A stretch of 64,000 bases of DNA from CAZIOH01 sp964540815 (GTDB lineage: Bacteria; Myxococcota_A; Polyangia; Fen-1088): positions 1-64,000 of the forward strand of contig CAZIOH010000032.1 of assembly GCA_964540815.1 (NCBI GenBank), given 5' to 3'. The notes beneath the pieces were generated by a model, which made no database searches, was not told the DNA's origin, and saw only the letters and a program-made list of their open reading frames with translations. Positions 8,543-18,051 of this stretch are shown one piece after another (within the stretch, counting starts at the first letter, position 1; each line of letters starts with the position of its first letter). The position numbers were made by a program, and so were the translations under genes.

Positions 8543-9649
8543 TCATTGCGTGTACTCCACGCCGAGGCCGAGGCGCACCTGCGCCGGCGGGTTGGTGTCC
8601 ACCCCGGGGTTGTCGGACGCCGCGGAAGCGAATGCCGCCGATTCCGAACGCCAGAGCCTCTGCCCGAGCGAGGTGACGATCTCGGCGCAGATGGCCCAGC
8701 TCGGGGTCAGGCGAAGCGCCCCGGCCAGGATGCCTTCCGCGCGCAACCCGAGCACATCGGCCGAGGAGGCGGGATCCTTGTCCTGCGCGGCGATCGCGAC
8801 CCGCATCCAGTCGAGGCCAACCGCCACGAGGGGCGTCAAGGAGAGATGCGTCGACCGAAGAGGCCGCCCCAGCGCCAGCAGCAGGGTCCCGGTGGTCCGA
8901 GCGGGGTTGCCCCCCTCTACCGCCGGTCCCGTCGCCGCGAAGTCGCGGGCGAGCTCGCCGCGCGCGCCCGCGCACAGGTTGCCGAGCCGTGCGCAGAATG
9001 AGAGGCTTCCGCCATACCAGACCGAGCGATCGCTCGCCGCCAGGGTCCCGACGCTCGCGCCGAGGCTGAAGTGGGGCGAGCGTGAAGGTGCCTGGGCCGT
9101 CGCCGCCGCGGACAGATCGCCGACCATCGAGGCGGGCGTGGGCGGCGGCGGGGACCTCGGCGTCGTGCCGGTCGGCGGGCTCACGGGCTGGCTCTCGGGC
9201 GTACCTTCGATCGAGCGTGACCTGGGATCCGGCTGCCGCCCCGGGGGCGGGGAACGGTCCCGCGGGCTGGCCGGCGCGCTCCGGGCGCGGAGCACCTCGG
9301 AGTCTTCCGGGAACGCAAAGCTCTCGATCAGGCTGGCGGCCGTCCCGGCATCCTCGAAGGACCGTCGGCTCCGCCGTCCGAAGGCGTCCTCGATGTCGAG
9401 GACGAAAGGTGGCGCCCCATGGCGTGGAGCGACGCTGGCGCGCACCGTGAGCTCCGGGCACGTCCTCGGGTCGGAGACGAGCCCGTCTGCGCGCAGGCGG
9501 CCCTCGATGGCCGCGCGCATGGTGGCCGCGCCGCTGGATCCCCGCACCACCGCCACCGGTCCGCACGCCCGAGCGATCGCGCCGGGCAACGCCACCTCGA
9601 GGACGAGATACGTCACGAGGACCGCCGCGACGAGGCGTGCGACGATCAC
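8543..9649 (-). CDS. Predicted envelope protein, first gene of the ECF sigma operon
   Basis: 368 aa from a GTG preceded by a GGAG. A hydrophobic N-terminus (VIVARLVAAVLVTYLVLEVALPGAIA) acts as signal peptide or anchor. Residues about 30-120 form a compact domain with two conserved-looking cysteines (ACGPVAVVRG and RTCPELTVRAS). A Pro/Ser-rich linker (about 130-200) follows, then a C-terminal region of alternating strands (SLGASVGTLAASDRSVWYGGSL to RLGLGVEYTQ) that could be a small barrel. No family is recognised. Its position just upstream of the sigma/anti-sigma pair suggests a sensor, a ligand or a target of that system. Confidence 0.7.
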   Translation of the reverse strand: MIVARLVAAVLVTYLVLEVALPGAIARACGPVAVVRGSSGAATMRAAIEGRLRADGLVSDPRTCPELTVRASVAPRHGAPPFVLDIEDAFGRRSRRSFEDAGTAASLIESFAFPEDSEVLRARSAPASPRDRSPPPGRQPDPRSRSIEGTPESQPVSPPTGTTPRSPPPPTPASMVGDLSAAATAQAPSRSPHFSLGASVGTLAASDRSVWYGGSLSFCARLGNLCAGARGELARDFAATGPAVEGGNPARTTGTLLLALGRPLRSTHLSLTPLVAVGLDWMRVAIAAQDKDPASSADVLGLRAEGILAGALRLTPSWAICAEIVTSLGQRLWRSESAAFASAASDNPGVDTNPPAQVRLGLGVEYTQ

Positions 9650-9857
9650 GGCGCGCTCCGGATGTCTTCCACGCACCGTGAGTGCCCGGGGGCGGCGATC
9701 CCTTCGCCCCGGGTCAAGGGCCTTCGCGCCGCAACCTGGCGTCCGCCGCCGCGTCGCGAAGGGTTCGCCGACCGCGGGCACTCACGTCCCGGACAGCGAG
9801 GCGGCCGAGGTGGCATCGACTCGCGATTGTAGCGAACCACGAATGCGGAGGCTCGAC

Positions 9858-10535
9858 ATGGCGACGACGTACCAGAGGTGGAAGTTCGGGGCAGCGATGA
9901 TGCTGATGTTCTCGAGTGGAACCTTCGGCCTCGCCTGCAGCTCCGGCTCCCCGGCGCCGGCCGGCGATGCGGGCGTCACCAATGTCACCCAGGGCGGAAG
10001 CGGAGGAAGCAGCGGCAGCGGCAGCGGCGGTCGTTCCGGGGGCACCGGCGGCAAGTCCGGGGATGCGGGAGCTCCGTCGAGCGGCCCCGAGGGTAAGGAT
10101 GCTGCCGCACCCTCCCCCAAGGGAGACGCCGAGGCGCCGGGGGGCGGGGAGGGCCAGGGTGGCGGTGGCTCCAAGGGAGGGGCCGGGACGCCCTGCGGCG
10201 CAACCGCCGTCTGCAAGAAGAGCGAGGTCTGCGACACCGTCTCCGGGACCTGCGTGGAGTGCTCGAGCTCGGCCACCTGCGGCGGGCAGAAGTGCGATCT
10301 CACCACCCATTCCTGTGTGGATTGCCTGCTCGCCTCGGATTGCACGGCGACGGCGGGCGCCGGAATGCCCATGACCTGCGTGGCCGGGAGCTGCGCCGCC
10401 ACCTGCACCCAGAGCAGCGATTGCCCCGCTGGCACGCCCGTCTGCCAGGCGGCGACCCACGCGTGCGTCGAGTGCGCGACCTCGGCGGACTGCGCGGCCA
10501 ACCAGGTTTGCCAGACCGACTTCACCTGCGAATGA
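9858..10535 (+). CDS. Cysteine-rich surface lipoprotein with Gly/Ser spacer
   Basis: 225 aa. GGAGG is 7 nt before the ATG. The signal ends in FGLACSSGS, a type II lipobox. A Gly/Ser/Ala/Pro spacer covers about residues 30-110. The rest is four repeats of a CVECSSSATCGGQKCDLTTHSC-like module, each with four to six cysteines (CKKSEVCDTVSGTC, CLLASDC, CTQSSDCPAGTPVC, CATSADCAANQVC). Such modules are common in myxobacterial secreted proteins and are probably disulfide-stabilised. The role is unknown, perhaps adhesion or matrix. Confidence 0.85.
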   Translation: MATTYQRWKFGAAMMLMFSSGTFGLACSSGSPAPAGDAGVTNVTQGGSGGSSGSGSGGRSGGTGGKSGDAGAPSSGPEGKDAAAPSPKGDAEAPGGGEGQGGGGSKGGAGTPCGATAVCKKSEVCDTVSGTCVECSSSATCGGQKCDLTTHSCVDCLLASDCTATAGAGMPMTCVAGSCAATCTQSSDCPAGTPVCQAATHACVECATSADCAANQVCQTDFTCE

Positions 10536-10542
10536 GCCGTGA

Positions 10543-10577
10543 CCTCGGACCTCGGACCTCGCGCCCGAAGTCCGAGG
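10543..10577. terminator. Inverted repeat between convergent genes
   Basis: CCTCGGAC (10550-10557) pairs with GTCCGAGG (10570-10577) across a 12-nt loop, and a second CCTCGGAC copy precedes it. It lies between the lipoprotein stop and the dehydrogenase stop. It could end both transcripts, but there is no T-tract on either side. Confidence 0.4.
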
Positions 10578-10587
10578 CCCTCTCCGC

Positions 10588-11970
10588 CTAAGCTGGATCG
10601 TCGAGCCGGGAGACCCGGACCAGCTTCTTGTTCACGAACTCCTGGATTCCCATGCCGGAGAGCTCTCGCCCGTAGCCCGAGCTCTTGATGCCGCCGAAGG
10701 GCAGGTCCGCGGTGGTCCAGGTCGGGTGGTTGACGAACATCATGCCGGTGTCCACCCGGCTCGCCACGCGCTTGCCGCGGGCCACGTCCTGGGTGAAGAC
10801 GCAGCCCCCGAGCCCGAAGTCGGAGTCGTTGGCCAGCGCCACGGCCTCGTCCTCGTTCTTGACCCGGAAGACCAGCGCCACAGGCCCGAAGAACTCTTCG
10901 CGGAAGGCGGGGTTGCCGGCCTTGACGTTGGTGAGGATGGTCGGCTGCATGAAGGCGCCCGGGCGATCGACGCGGCTGCCGCCCATGACCAGCGTGGCGC
11001 CCTCCGCCACCGCACGCTTCACCTGATCGACCAGCTTGACCAGCGCGGACTCGGTCGACAGCGGGCCGAGGGTGGTCTTTGGCTCCATCGGATTGCCGGG
11101 CTTCAGCGCCTCGAGCGCAGCCTGGAACTTGGAGGTGAAGCGGTCGGCCAGCGCCTCGACGACGATGAAGCGCTTGGCGGCGACGCAGCACTGACCGGTG
11201 TTGTTCATCTTACCCCAGACGGCCCACTCCACCGTCTTGTCGAGATCGGCGTCCTCGAGGACGATGAAGGCGTCACTGCCGCCGAGCTCCATGGTGGACT
11301 TCTTGAGGTTCTGGCCGGCCCGTCCGGCGACCAGCTTTCCCGCCTCGACGCTGCCGGTCAGGGCAACTCCCTTGATCCGGCGATCGTCGATGATCCGATT
11401 GACCTGGTCGTAGGAGATGAAGAGGTTGGTGTAGGCCCCCGCGGGCGCGCCGGCATCCTTCCACAGCTTCTCGAAGGCGAGCGCACACCGGGGGACGCAG
11501 CCGGCGTGCTTGACCATGACCACGTTGCCGGCCATCAGGTTGGGCGCCGCGAAGCGGGCCAGCTGGTAGTAGGGGAAGTTCCAGGGCTCGACGCCGAAGA
11601 GAACACCGAGCGGCGCGCTCTCGACGTGGGCTTCGCCCGTGGCGGGGTGGAGCTGCTCCGGGGCGAGGAACTTCTCGGCATTCTTCGCATAGTAGTCGAT
11701 GATGTCCGCGCTGAGCTTGACCTCGCCACGAGCCTGCTCGAAGAGCTTGCCCATCTCCAGGGTGACGGGCCGCGCGAGCTCGTCGACGTGCGAGCGCATG
11801 ATGGCCGCCGCCTTCGAGACGATCGCCGCGCGGCTGGCATAGCTCAGGTGCTTCCAGGTCTCGAAGCACCTGGAGGCCGTCTCGATGGCCTTGTCGAGCT
11901 CCTTGTCGCTGAGCTCCTCGAAGGTCTCGAGGATCTTCCCGTCGAACGGATTCACGCTCTGGTACGCCAT
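10588..11970 (-). CDS. sad: Succinate-semialdehyde dehydrogenase-type aldehyde dehydrogenase
   Basis: 460 aa from the ATG at 11970, which has AGGA upstream; the length matches E. coli Sad/YneI (462). NAD(P)-dependent oxidation of an aldehyde, most likely succinate semialdehyde, to the acid. Visible are the general base Glu in TMELGGSDAF, the nucleophilic Cys in NNTGQCCVAAKRF, VEPWNFPYYQ and the C-terminal LPFGGIKSSGYGRELS. The GGSDAF and GQ-C-AAKRF details are nearer the YneI branch than GabD. The exact substrate is inferred. It is a single gene. Confidence 0.9.
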   Translation of the reverse strand: MAYQSVNPFDGKILETFEELSDKELDKAIETASRCFETWKHLSYASRAAIVSKAAAIMRSHVDELARPVTLEMGKLFEQARGEVKLSADIIDYYAKNAEKFLAPEQLHPATGEAHVESAPLGVLFGVEPWNFPYYQLARFAAPNLMAGNVVMVKHAGCVPRCALAFEKLWKDAGAPAGAYTNLFISYDQVNRIIDDRRIKGVALTGSVEAGKLVAGRAGQNLKKSTMELGGSDAFIVLEDADLDKTVEWAVWGKMNNTGQCCVAAKRFIVVEALADRFTSKFQAALEALKPGNPMEPKTTLGPLSTESALVKLVDQVKRAVAEGATLVMGGSRVDRPGAFMQPTILTNVKAGNPAFREEFFGPVALVFRVKNEDEAVALANDSDFGLGGCVFTQDVARGKRVASRVDTGMMFVNHPTWTTADLPFGGIKSSGYGRELSGMGIQEFVNKKLVRVSRLDDPA

Positions 11971-12470
11971 TGGGGTTCGTCCTTTGAATGGGGAGCTTCT
12001 GTTCTTCGAAGCACAGCGCAGCACGAAGCGTGCCGCGTCCAAGGAGGACTCCGCCGAGGGTGCATGGCCCGGTTGGTGCATTCCTCTGCCGCATGTCGCG
12101 AAGCCGCGTTGACCTGGGCCGGGGCAAGGGTCTTCGTCGACCAGTCTCGGGAGTCCTCAAGGCCAGCCCGCAGTGGGATCCGGAGGACCCGATCAACCGC
12201 GAGTTCGAAGTCCGGCTCTTCGATGACCACGACCGGTCGCTCCACTGGCGGGGAGACGCGCCAGCGGCCGAGCCCGGTTCACGGTGCCCAGCGGTCGTCG
12301 TTCACTGGCGACTCCAGTGTCGCGCCCTGCCTCCACGTTTCAAAGGTGAAACCCACGGCTGCGCCAGCGTGAAGCGGGTAACGGGACGGGCGCATGAGGA
12401 CAGCCGGTGAGCCGACACCAGCCGACTTGAGGCCCGGCCGGTCCGGGGTGCATCATCGTGCACACCGGCG
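11971..12470. other. About 500 bp with no supportable gene
   Basis: No reading frame here has a ribosome binding site, a codon bias like the neighbours, or a recognisable protein. GC content appears lower than in flanking genes. A perfect hairpin GTTTCA-AAGG-TGAAAC is at 12337-12352. A short stretch around 12175-12235 reads plausibly as protein on both strands, so it may be the remnant of a decayed gene. Confidence 0.5.
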
Positions 12471-12737
12471 ATGCAATGGCTCGAGATTCAGAGGCGATGG
12501 CGGCCCCGGCTCGCTCGGGCGGCGCGCCTGGTGTGCCTCGGGTTCGGCACATGGGTCATCCTCGGGGCCGCCGCGTGCGCGACGACCTCCCGGCTCATGA
12601 CGCTGCCCCCCTCCCCTGCAACCACCAGCGCCTGCGACAACCGCTGCGCCAGCCTCAGCTGTCCGGCCGGCACGCGTTGTGTGCTGTCCGCCGCCTGCGC
12701 GCCGAGGTGCGAGCCGGAACAGCTGCAGCGCCCGTGA
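12471..12737 (+). CDS. Small cysteine-rich lipoprotein
   Basis: 88 aa. A basic N-terminus (RRWRPRLARAARL) and hydrophobic segment end in LGAAAC, a good type II lipobox. The mature part is about 53 residues with seven further cysteines spaced like the larger lipoprotein at 9858 (CDNRCASLSCPAGTRC, CAPRC). A second ATG at 12476 is in another frame. No strong ribosome binding site is seen. Probably a real small outer-membrane lipoprotein of unknown role. Confidence 0.62.
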   Translation: MQWLEIQRRWRPRLARAARLVCLGFGTWVILGAAACATTSRLMTLPPSPATTSACDNRCASLSCPAGTRCVLSAACAPRCEPEQLQRP

Positions 12738-13114
12738 TCTGACGGCTCTCGACAATCCCACCAGCGTCATCGACGGCGGTGGTCGGCCTGGTCACCGTCG
12801 GCGCCCTCGTCGGGCTGCGGGCTTCGGCGAGCAGAAGTATGTCCGGCGCTCGAGGCGGTCCTGGCCCTCAAGCTGCAACAACTCGCCCTACCGTCACCTC
12901 CCGAGGGACACGCTGTCCGGCGGCTGCACAAGGAAGCCTCCACTCACGCCCCGGAGCACGCACCCACGGTGACGTCTCCGTGCGGTGGATCGGAGGGCTT
13001 TGCCAACCGGAGATGGCCCCCGCGAAGCAGATCCAGGCCCGACTCTCGTCGTCCGCGGGAGGGGCCCGCGGGGAGGGGTCCGCCCCTTCCCGCGAGCGCC
13101 GCAAGGCGCGCCCT
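12738..13114. other. About 380 bp with no supportable gene
   Basis: The stretch lies between the small lipoprotein and the 3' end of pckG. A short stretch at about 12855-12945 reads as an amphipathic peptide (EAVLALKLQQLALP) but lacks a start and soon degenerates. I see no terminator, RNA gene or repeat. Confidence 0.5.
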
Positions 13115-14947
13115 TCAGGCTTCGCCCGCGAGCTCCCAGCGCTCGGGGGAGCGCCAGAGTCGCGACCGGAGGAGCTCGCGCTCGAGGATGAACTCCTTCG
13201 GCAGGCGGTCGAGGAACAGATCGAAGAGCTCCTCGTGGGCCCGGACCTCGGCGGCCGCCGCGTCGCGACCGACGCTCATCAGCTCGTGAAAGCGGTCCTG
13301 CGAGAAGTCGAGCCCGGTCCAGTGCAGATCTTCGTAGCGGGGCATCCACCCGAGCGGGCTCTCGACCGCGTGGCCGCGCCCGCGGATCCGGTCGACCACC
13401 CACTTCAGGATGCGCGTGTTCTGGCTGAAGCCTGGCCACAGATACCGGCCGTCCGTGCTCTTGCGGAACCAGTTCACGCGGAAGATGCGCGGCGGGTCGG
13501 GGATCCGCCGGCCGAGGTTCAGCCAGTGGCTGAAGTAGTCGGCCATGTTGTAGCCGCAGAAGGGCAGCATGGCCATCGGGTCGCGGCGCACGGGCGGTAA
13601 CCCCTCGGCCGCCGCCGTCGCCTCCGAGGCCATGGTGGCGGCGTTGTAGACCCCGTGTGACCAGTTGAACGCCTGGTAGACCAGCGGCATGTCACGGCTC
13701 ATCCGTCCGCCGAAGATGAAGCCGCTGATGGGCACGCCCTTTGGATCGTCCCAGCGCGGGTCGAGGGATGGACAGCGCGACAGCGGCGTCGTGAAGCGGG
13801 CGTTGGGATGGGCCGCGAGACGCCCACAGCCCGGAGTCCAGTCCTCGCCCCGCCAGTCGACGAGGTGCGCCGGGGGCTCCCGGGTCATGCCTTCCCACCA
13901 CACGTCTCCATCATCGGTGAGCGCGACGTTGGTGAAGATGGTGTCGCTCGCGACGGTGATCATCGCCTGCGGATTGCTCTCGATGTTGGTGCCCGGGGCC
14001 ACCCCGAAGAACCCTGCCTCGGGGTTGATGGCGCGCAGCCGCCCATCCTTCGCGGGCATGATCCAGGCTATGTCGTCCCCGACGGTGTGCACCTTCCAGC
14101 CCTCGAACCCTTGAGGCGGAACCATCATCGCGAAGTTGGTCTTCCCGCAGGCGCTCGGGAAGGCCGCTCCCACGTAGGTCCGCTCTCCGCTCGGTGACTC
14201 GAGCCCGACGATGGCCATGTGCTCGGCGAGCCACCCCTCCTCGCGGCCCATGACCGATGCGATCCGGAGCGCGAAGCACTTCTTGCCGAGCAAGGCATTG
14301 CCGCCGTAGCCGCTGCCGAACGACCAGATGGCGCGCTCCTCGGGGAAGTGGGCGATGGTGATCGCGTCCGGGTTGCACGGCCACGCCACGTCGGCCTGCC
14401 CCGGCTCGAGCGGCGCCCCCACCGAGTGGACACACCGCACGAAGTCCTCGTCGGGCCCGAGGATGTCGAGGACCGCCCGCCCCATTCGCGTCATGATCCG
14501 CATGCTCGCCGCCACGTAGGGCGAGTCCGACAGCTGCACGCCGATCTCGGCGATGGGCGATCCGAGCGGCCCCATGCTGAACGGGATCACGTACATCGTG
14601 CGCCCGCGCATGGCGCCCGCAAAGCTGCCGCGCAGGCGTTCCTGCATGGCCGCCGGCGCCACCCAGTTGTTGGTGGGGCCAGCGTCCGCGCGGGTGCGCG
14701 CGCAGATGAACGTCCGCCCCTCCACCCGGGCCACGTCGCGTGCGTCCGAACGACACAGGAAGCTGCGTGGCCGCCGCTCGGGATCGAGCCGGATCATCAT
14801 CCCCCGCTCGACCATGGCCGAGGTCAGGGCCAGGAACTCCTGCTCGGTCCCGTCGCACCAGGACACCCGCTCCGGGGCGAGCAAGCTGGCGAATTCGTCG
14901 ACCCAGGCCAGCAGCCGCGCGTTCTGGGTCGGAGGTTTTGTGGTCAT
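13115..14947 (-). CDS. pckG: Phosphoenolpyruvate carboxykinase (GTP)
   Basis: 610 aa, normal for the GTP-dependent class. Catalyses oxaloacetate + GTP to PEP + GDP + CO2, the entry to gluconeogenesis. The start at 14947 has GAGGG 5 nt upstream; an in-frame ATG at 14959 is less likely. Visible are the [15 protein letters not shown] [14 protein letters not shown] segment, the P-loop [14 protein letters not shown] with its hyper-reactive Cys, GDDIAWI metal binding, and the guanine-site [10 protein letters not shown] and [16 protein letters not shown]. It is divergent from the PBP gene. A strong palindrome lies 22 bp upstream of the start. Confidence 0.97.
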   Translation of the reverse strand: MTTKPPTQNARLLAWVDEFASLLAPERVSWCDGTEQEFLALTSAMVERGMMIRLDPERRPRSFLCRSDARDVARVEGRTFICARTRADAGPTNNWVAPAAMQERLRGSFAGAMRGRTMYVIPFSMGPLGSPIAEIGVQLSDSPYVAASMRIMTRMGRAVLDILGPDEDFVRCVHSVGAPLEPGQADVAWPCNPDAITIAHFPEERAIWSFGSGYGGNALLGKKCFALRIASVMGREEGWLAEHMAIVGLESPSGERTYVGAAFPSACGKTNFAMMVPPQGFEGWKVHTVGDDIAWIMPAKDGRLRAINPEAGFFGVAPGTNIESNPQAMITVASDTIFTNVALTDDGDVWWEGMTREPPAHLVDWRGEDWTPGCGRLAAHPNARFTTPLSRCPSLDPRWDDPKGVPISGFIFGGRMSRDMPLVYQAFNWSHGVYNAATMASEATAAAEGLPPVRRDPMAMLPFCGYNMADYFSHWLNLGRRIPDPPRIFRVNWFRKSTDGRYLWPGFSQNTRILKWVVDRIRGRGHAVESPLGWMPRYEDLHWTGLDFSQDRFHELMSVGRDAAAAEVRAHEELFDLFLDRLPKEFILERELLRSRLWRSPERWELAGEA

Positions 14948-14969
14948 TGGTACCCTCATTTTATCTGTG

Positions 14970-14992
14970 AAAACCCCGCCCGGGCGGGTTTT
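14970..14992. promoter_or_regulatory. GC-rich palindrome followed by T-run in the pckG leader
   Basis: AAAACCC and GGGTTTT flank a GC-rich centre (CGCCCGGGC), giving a near-perfect hairpin with A and T tracts on its two sides. It resembles a bidirectional intrinsic terminator but lies between two divergent starts, 22 bp from the pckG ATG and 64 bp from the PBP ATG. It could attenuate pckG or block read-through. Confidence 0.45.
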
Positions 14993-15043
14993 GATTTCGC
15001 CCCGACCGCCCGGCCCGTCGTGGAGAGTTTGGGCGAGGACTGG

Positions 15044-15049
15044 TAAATT
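15044..15049 (+). promoter_or_regulatory. Candidate -10 for a leaderless PBP mRNA
   Basis: TAAATT lies 7 nt upstream of the PBP ATG at 15057. The spacer GCGCCCG has no ribosome binding site. Confidence 0.35.
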
Positions 15050-15056
15050 GCGCCCG

Positions 15057-17879
15057 ATGTCCTCGCCTTCCCGCGAAGGTTTGCTGCGTGCGTGGCGGAC
15101 CCTCAAGGGAATGGGGAGCCGACTCCGCGACACCCGCCGTGGGGGGCCCGGATGGCTCGGCGCGTACCTGCGAAACCCGCGTCGACCCCCGGCGGCATCA
15201 CCCCCGCCGGCCTCCGTCCCCGCGTCCGCCTCCGCGTCGGCCTCCGCCCTCTCCCCGCCCCCACCCGCGGGCGGCAAGCCCCTGTCCCGTTCGGCCCGCG
15301 CACAATTTGCGCGGGTGGAAGTCACCAATGCCTCCGACGGAGGTTTCTGGTTCTGGCTGCTGCGCTTTTACGCCTTCGGGCTGGTGGCGGCCGGTGGGCT
15401 CGGCACCTGTGTCGCCGTCGCCGCGTACCTGTATTTCGCCTCGACGCTGCCGCCCGTTCCTGAGATGGCGTCGTACCAGGCCGACGTGGCCACCACCACC
15501 CTCATCCGAGCCTGGGACGGAACGCCGCTCGCCGAGCTCGCCAACGAGCGCCGGGAGTTCGTCCCCTTCGACAAGATCCCCCCGAGCCTGGTGCACGCGT
15601 TTCTCGCCGCCGAGGATCGCCGCTTTTACGAGCACGGGGGGATCGACTACCGCGGCATCGCCCGAGCCCTCGGCGCCAACCTGCGCGCCGGTGAGGTGGC
15701 GCAGGGGGGCTCGACCATCTCGCAACAGGTGGCCAAGTCCTTTCTCTCCTCCGAGCGCACGGTGCAGCGCAAGATCCGCGAGGCGATCCTGGCGCGCCGA
15801 CTCGAGCGCCATCTCACCAAGAACGAGATCCTCACGCTCTACCTCAACCAGATCTTCCTCGGCTCGGGCGCCTATGGTGTGGGCGGCGGCGCCCGACGCT
15901 ACTTCGACAAGTCCGTGGGCGAGCTCGACATCGGCGAGATGGCGACCCTGGCTGGCCTGGTGCGCGCGCCCTCCCGCTTCTCGCCGCTCACCAACCTCGA
16001 GGCGGGCCGGGCCCGCCGCGATCAGGTCCTGAACGCCATGGTGGCCTCGGGGTATCTCACCGAGCGCGAGGCCACCACCTGGAAGGCGCGGCCGCTCAAG
16101 CTCCGGCCCCGTACCGACTTCTTCCGCACCAGCTCACCGTACTTCGCCGAGAACGTACGGCGCGACATCTCCCGGCGCTACGGGGACAAGAAGCTGTGGG
16201 AAGGCGGCCTCGAGGTCGAGACCACGGTCGTCCCCTGGATCGACGTGTCGGCGCAGGAGAACGTGGACTTCGGCCTGCGCAAGCTCGACAAGCGCCAGGG
16301 CTGGCGGGGGCCGGTGGCCCACCTGGCCGGGGCCGCCACGCTCGACGAGTTCCGCCGGCGCGCGGCCGCCCGCTATGGCGGCGAGCCCCCCGCCGAGGGG
16401 CGTCTGTATCTCGGCCTCGTCGAGTCGGTCGACCCCAAGGGGGGCTCGGCCCGGGTGCGGGTCGGCAAGGGGACGTACGGCCTTCCCCCGTCGGGGATGA
16501 GCTGGGCCGTCCCCTACAGCCGCAAGGACTCCACCAACGGGCGATTCCTCGCCAACACCGGCGGGGTGGTGCGCACCGGGGACGTGGTGTGGGTCAAGAA
16601 CGCGCACCGCTCGAAGCTGGCCCGCTTCTCGGACTTCACCTACGACGAGAAGAGCGAGGTGCAGTGGTTGCCCCCTTACGACGAGGCCAAGCTCGGCAAG
16701 GCACCGCCCCCGGTGGTCGAGCTCACGCTCGAGCAGAACCCGCGGATCCAGGGCGCGATCTTCAGCTACGACCACACCTCGGGCTACGTGGTCGCCATGG
16801 TGGGCGGCGCGGACTACGACCGCTCGGAGTTCAACCGCGTGACGCAGGCCTGTCGCCAGCCGGGCTCCACCTACAAGCCCATGTACTACTCGCTGGCCCT
16901 CGACAAGGGGTACGGCTTCAATTCCCTGCTCAACGACGTCCCGCGCGCGGAGGTCGATCCCATCACCGGGGAGGTCTGGACCCCGACCAACCTCAACAAC
17001 ACCGTGGAGTACCAGGTCTCGCTCGAGTACGCCCTCATCTGGTCGAAGAACGTCCCGTCGGTGCAGCTCTTCAAGCTGATGGGCGGCCACGAGGTCGAGG
17101 CCTGGGCGCGGCGTCTCGGCATCACGACCCCCATCATCCCCGATCAGGCGCTCGCGCTCGGGGCGTCGTGCTCGCGCATGGACGAGATGACGCGGGCGTT
17201 CTCGGCGTTCGCCCGCAACGGCGTGCTCGTGGATCCCGTGACGGTCCGCCGGGTGCGCGACCGCTCGGGCCGCCTGCTCGAGGACCACAGCTGGATCGGG
17301 GATCCCATGGGCCGTCCCATCGATCGGCTGGACCGGCTGGTCGAGGTCGCGGGCAACAAGCCGAAGCCGGTCATCTCACCCCGCACCGCCTGGCTGACGT
17401 CGACGCTGCTGCGACACGTGGTCACCAAGGGTCACGCCCCGGCCATCCGCAACGCCGCGATCCTCGCCGCCGGCAAGACCGGCACCTCGAGCGCCACGAT
17501 GGACGTGTGGTTCATCGGCTTCACGTCGCGCTGGATGACGAGCGCCTGGGTGGGCGATGACCTGCGCGAGCGCCCCCTCGGGGCCAAGGACGCGGCCTTC
17601 ATGATCACCGTGCCGATGTTCGCCCGCTACATCAACGAGGTGGCGGTGGGGCAGCCGCTGCGCGAGATCCCGTGGGAGCGCCCCCCCGGCGTCAAGCCCA
17701 ACGACATCGGCGGAAAGGTGCGAACCACCGTCGAGGAAGTCCTGGCGGAGGGGGCGGCGAAGCCCGCCGCGGCGCCTCGAACGACCCCGCGGCGCGACCG
17801 CACGACGGCGTTCGTGCCGGGGCCGAGCGAGCACCGCCCGCCGAGCACCGTGCCCGCGCGGCGACACCGACGCCGGTAG
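15057..17879 (+). CDS. mrcA: Bifunctional class A penicillin-binding protein (PBP1A type)
   Basis: 940 aa. Builds peptidoglycan by glycan polymerisation and peptide cross-linking on the periplasmic face. A Pro/Ala-rich cytosolic N-terminus is followed by a membrane anchor at about 98-128. The GT51 domain has [10 protein letters not shown] (Glu186) and GGSTISQQ. A roughly 100-residue OB-like insert (about 440-540) precedes the transpeptidase domain with STYK (Ser604, Lys607), SKN (663-665) and KTGTS (Lys807). All active-site motifs are intact. The C-terminal 60 residues are Pro/Arg-rich. It is monocistronic. Confidence 0.95.
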   Translation: MSSPSREGLLRAWRTLKGMGSRLRDTRRGGPGWLGAYLRNPRRPPAASPPPASVPASASASASALSPPPPAGGKPLSRSARAQFARVEVTNASDGGFWFWLLRFYAFGLVAAGGLGTCVAVAAYLYFASTLPPVPEMASYQADVATTTLIRAWDGTPLAELANERREFVPFDKIPPSLVHAFLAAEDRRFYEHGGIDYRGIARALGANLRAGEVAQGGSTISQQVAKSFLSSERTVQRKIREAILARRLERHLTKNEILTLYLNQIFLGSGAYGVGGGARRYFDKSVGELDIGEMATLAGLVRAPSRFSPLTNLEAGRARRDQVLNAMVASGYLTEREATTWKARPLKLRPRTDFFRTSSPYFAENVRRDISRRYGDKKLWEGGLEVETTVVPWIDVSAQENVDFGLRKLDKRQGWRGPVAHLAGAATLDEFRRRAAARYGGEPPAEGRLYLGLVESVDPKGGSARVRVGKGTYGLPPSGMSWAVPYSRKDSTNGRFLANTGGVVRTGDVVWVKNAHRSKLARFSDFTYDEKSEVQWLPPYDEAKLGKAPPPVVELTLEQNPRIQGAIFSYDHTSGYVVAMVGGADYDRSEFNRVTQACRQPGSTYKPMYYSLALDKGYGFNSLLNDVPRAEVDPITGEVWTPTNLNNTVEYQVSLEYALIWSKNVPSVQLFKLMGGHEVEAWARRLGITTPIIPDQALALGASCSRMDEMTRAFSAFARNGVLVDPVTVRRVRDRSGRLLEDHSWIGDPMGRPIDRLDRLVEVAGNKPKPVISPRTAWLTSTLLRHVVTKGHAPAIRNAAILAAGKTGTSSATMDVWFIGFTSRWMTSAWVGDDLRERPLGAKDAAFMITVPMFARYINEVAVGQPLREIPWERPPGVKPNDIGGKVRTTVEEVLAEGAAKPAAAPRTTPRRDRTTAFVPGPSEHRPPSTVPARRHRRR

Positions 17880-17966
17880 CGCGCGCGTCCATCGCAGGGA
17901 GACCCGACCGTTGTCGGGCGCGCAACGGCCGTCGCCCGCGCTGCAACACTTCCACCATCCCGGCCC

Positions 17967-18009
17967 ATCTAAATCGCGCATATTACGTATTTTAGATTAC
18001 GTTATTTAG
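17967..18009 (+). promoter_or_regulatory. AT-rich promoter region with 14-bp direct repeat
   Basis: In a very GC-rich window this 40-bp stretch is strikingly AT-rich. ATTACGTATTTTAG (17982-17995) is followed at once by ATTACGTTATTTAG (17996-18009). In addition ATCTAAA (17968-17974) forms an inverted repeat with TTTAGAT (17991-17997). It lies 43 bp before the ADYC/ricin protein start and probably contains its promoter plus a regulator site. Confidence 0.5.
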
Positions 18010-18051
18010 TGGCACATAGAGTGCATCGGGGATTCGTCGAGGAGAAACCCC

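Noticed and set aside
11988..12410. Possible 140-codon gene in the spacer after the aldehyde dehydrogenase
   Set aside because: A short stretch looks protein-like, but there is no ribosome binding site or family, and both strands read equally well.
12779..13600. 273-codon plus-strand frame running into the 3' end of pckG
   Set aside because: Its second half is antisense to pckG and the first half shows no coding signature.
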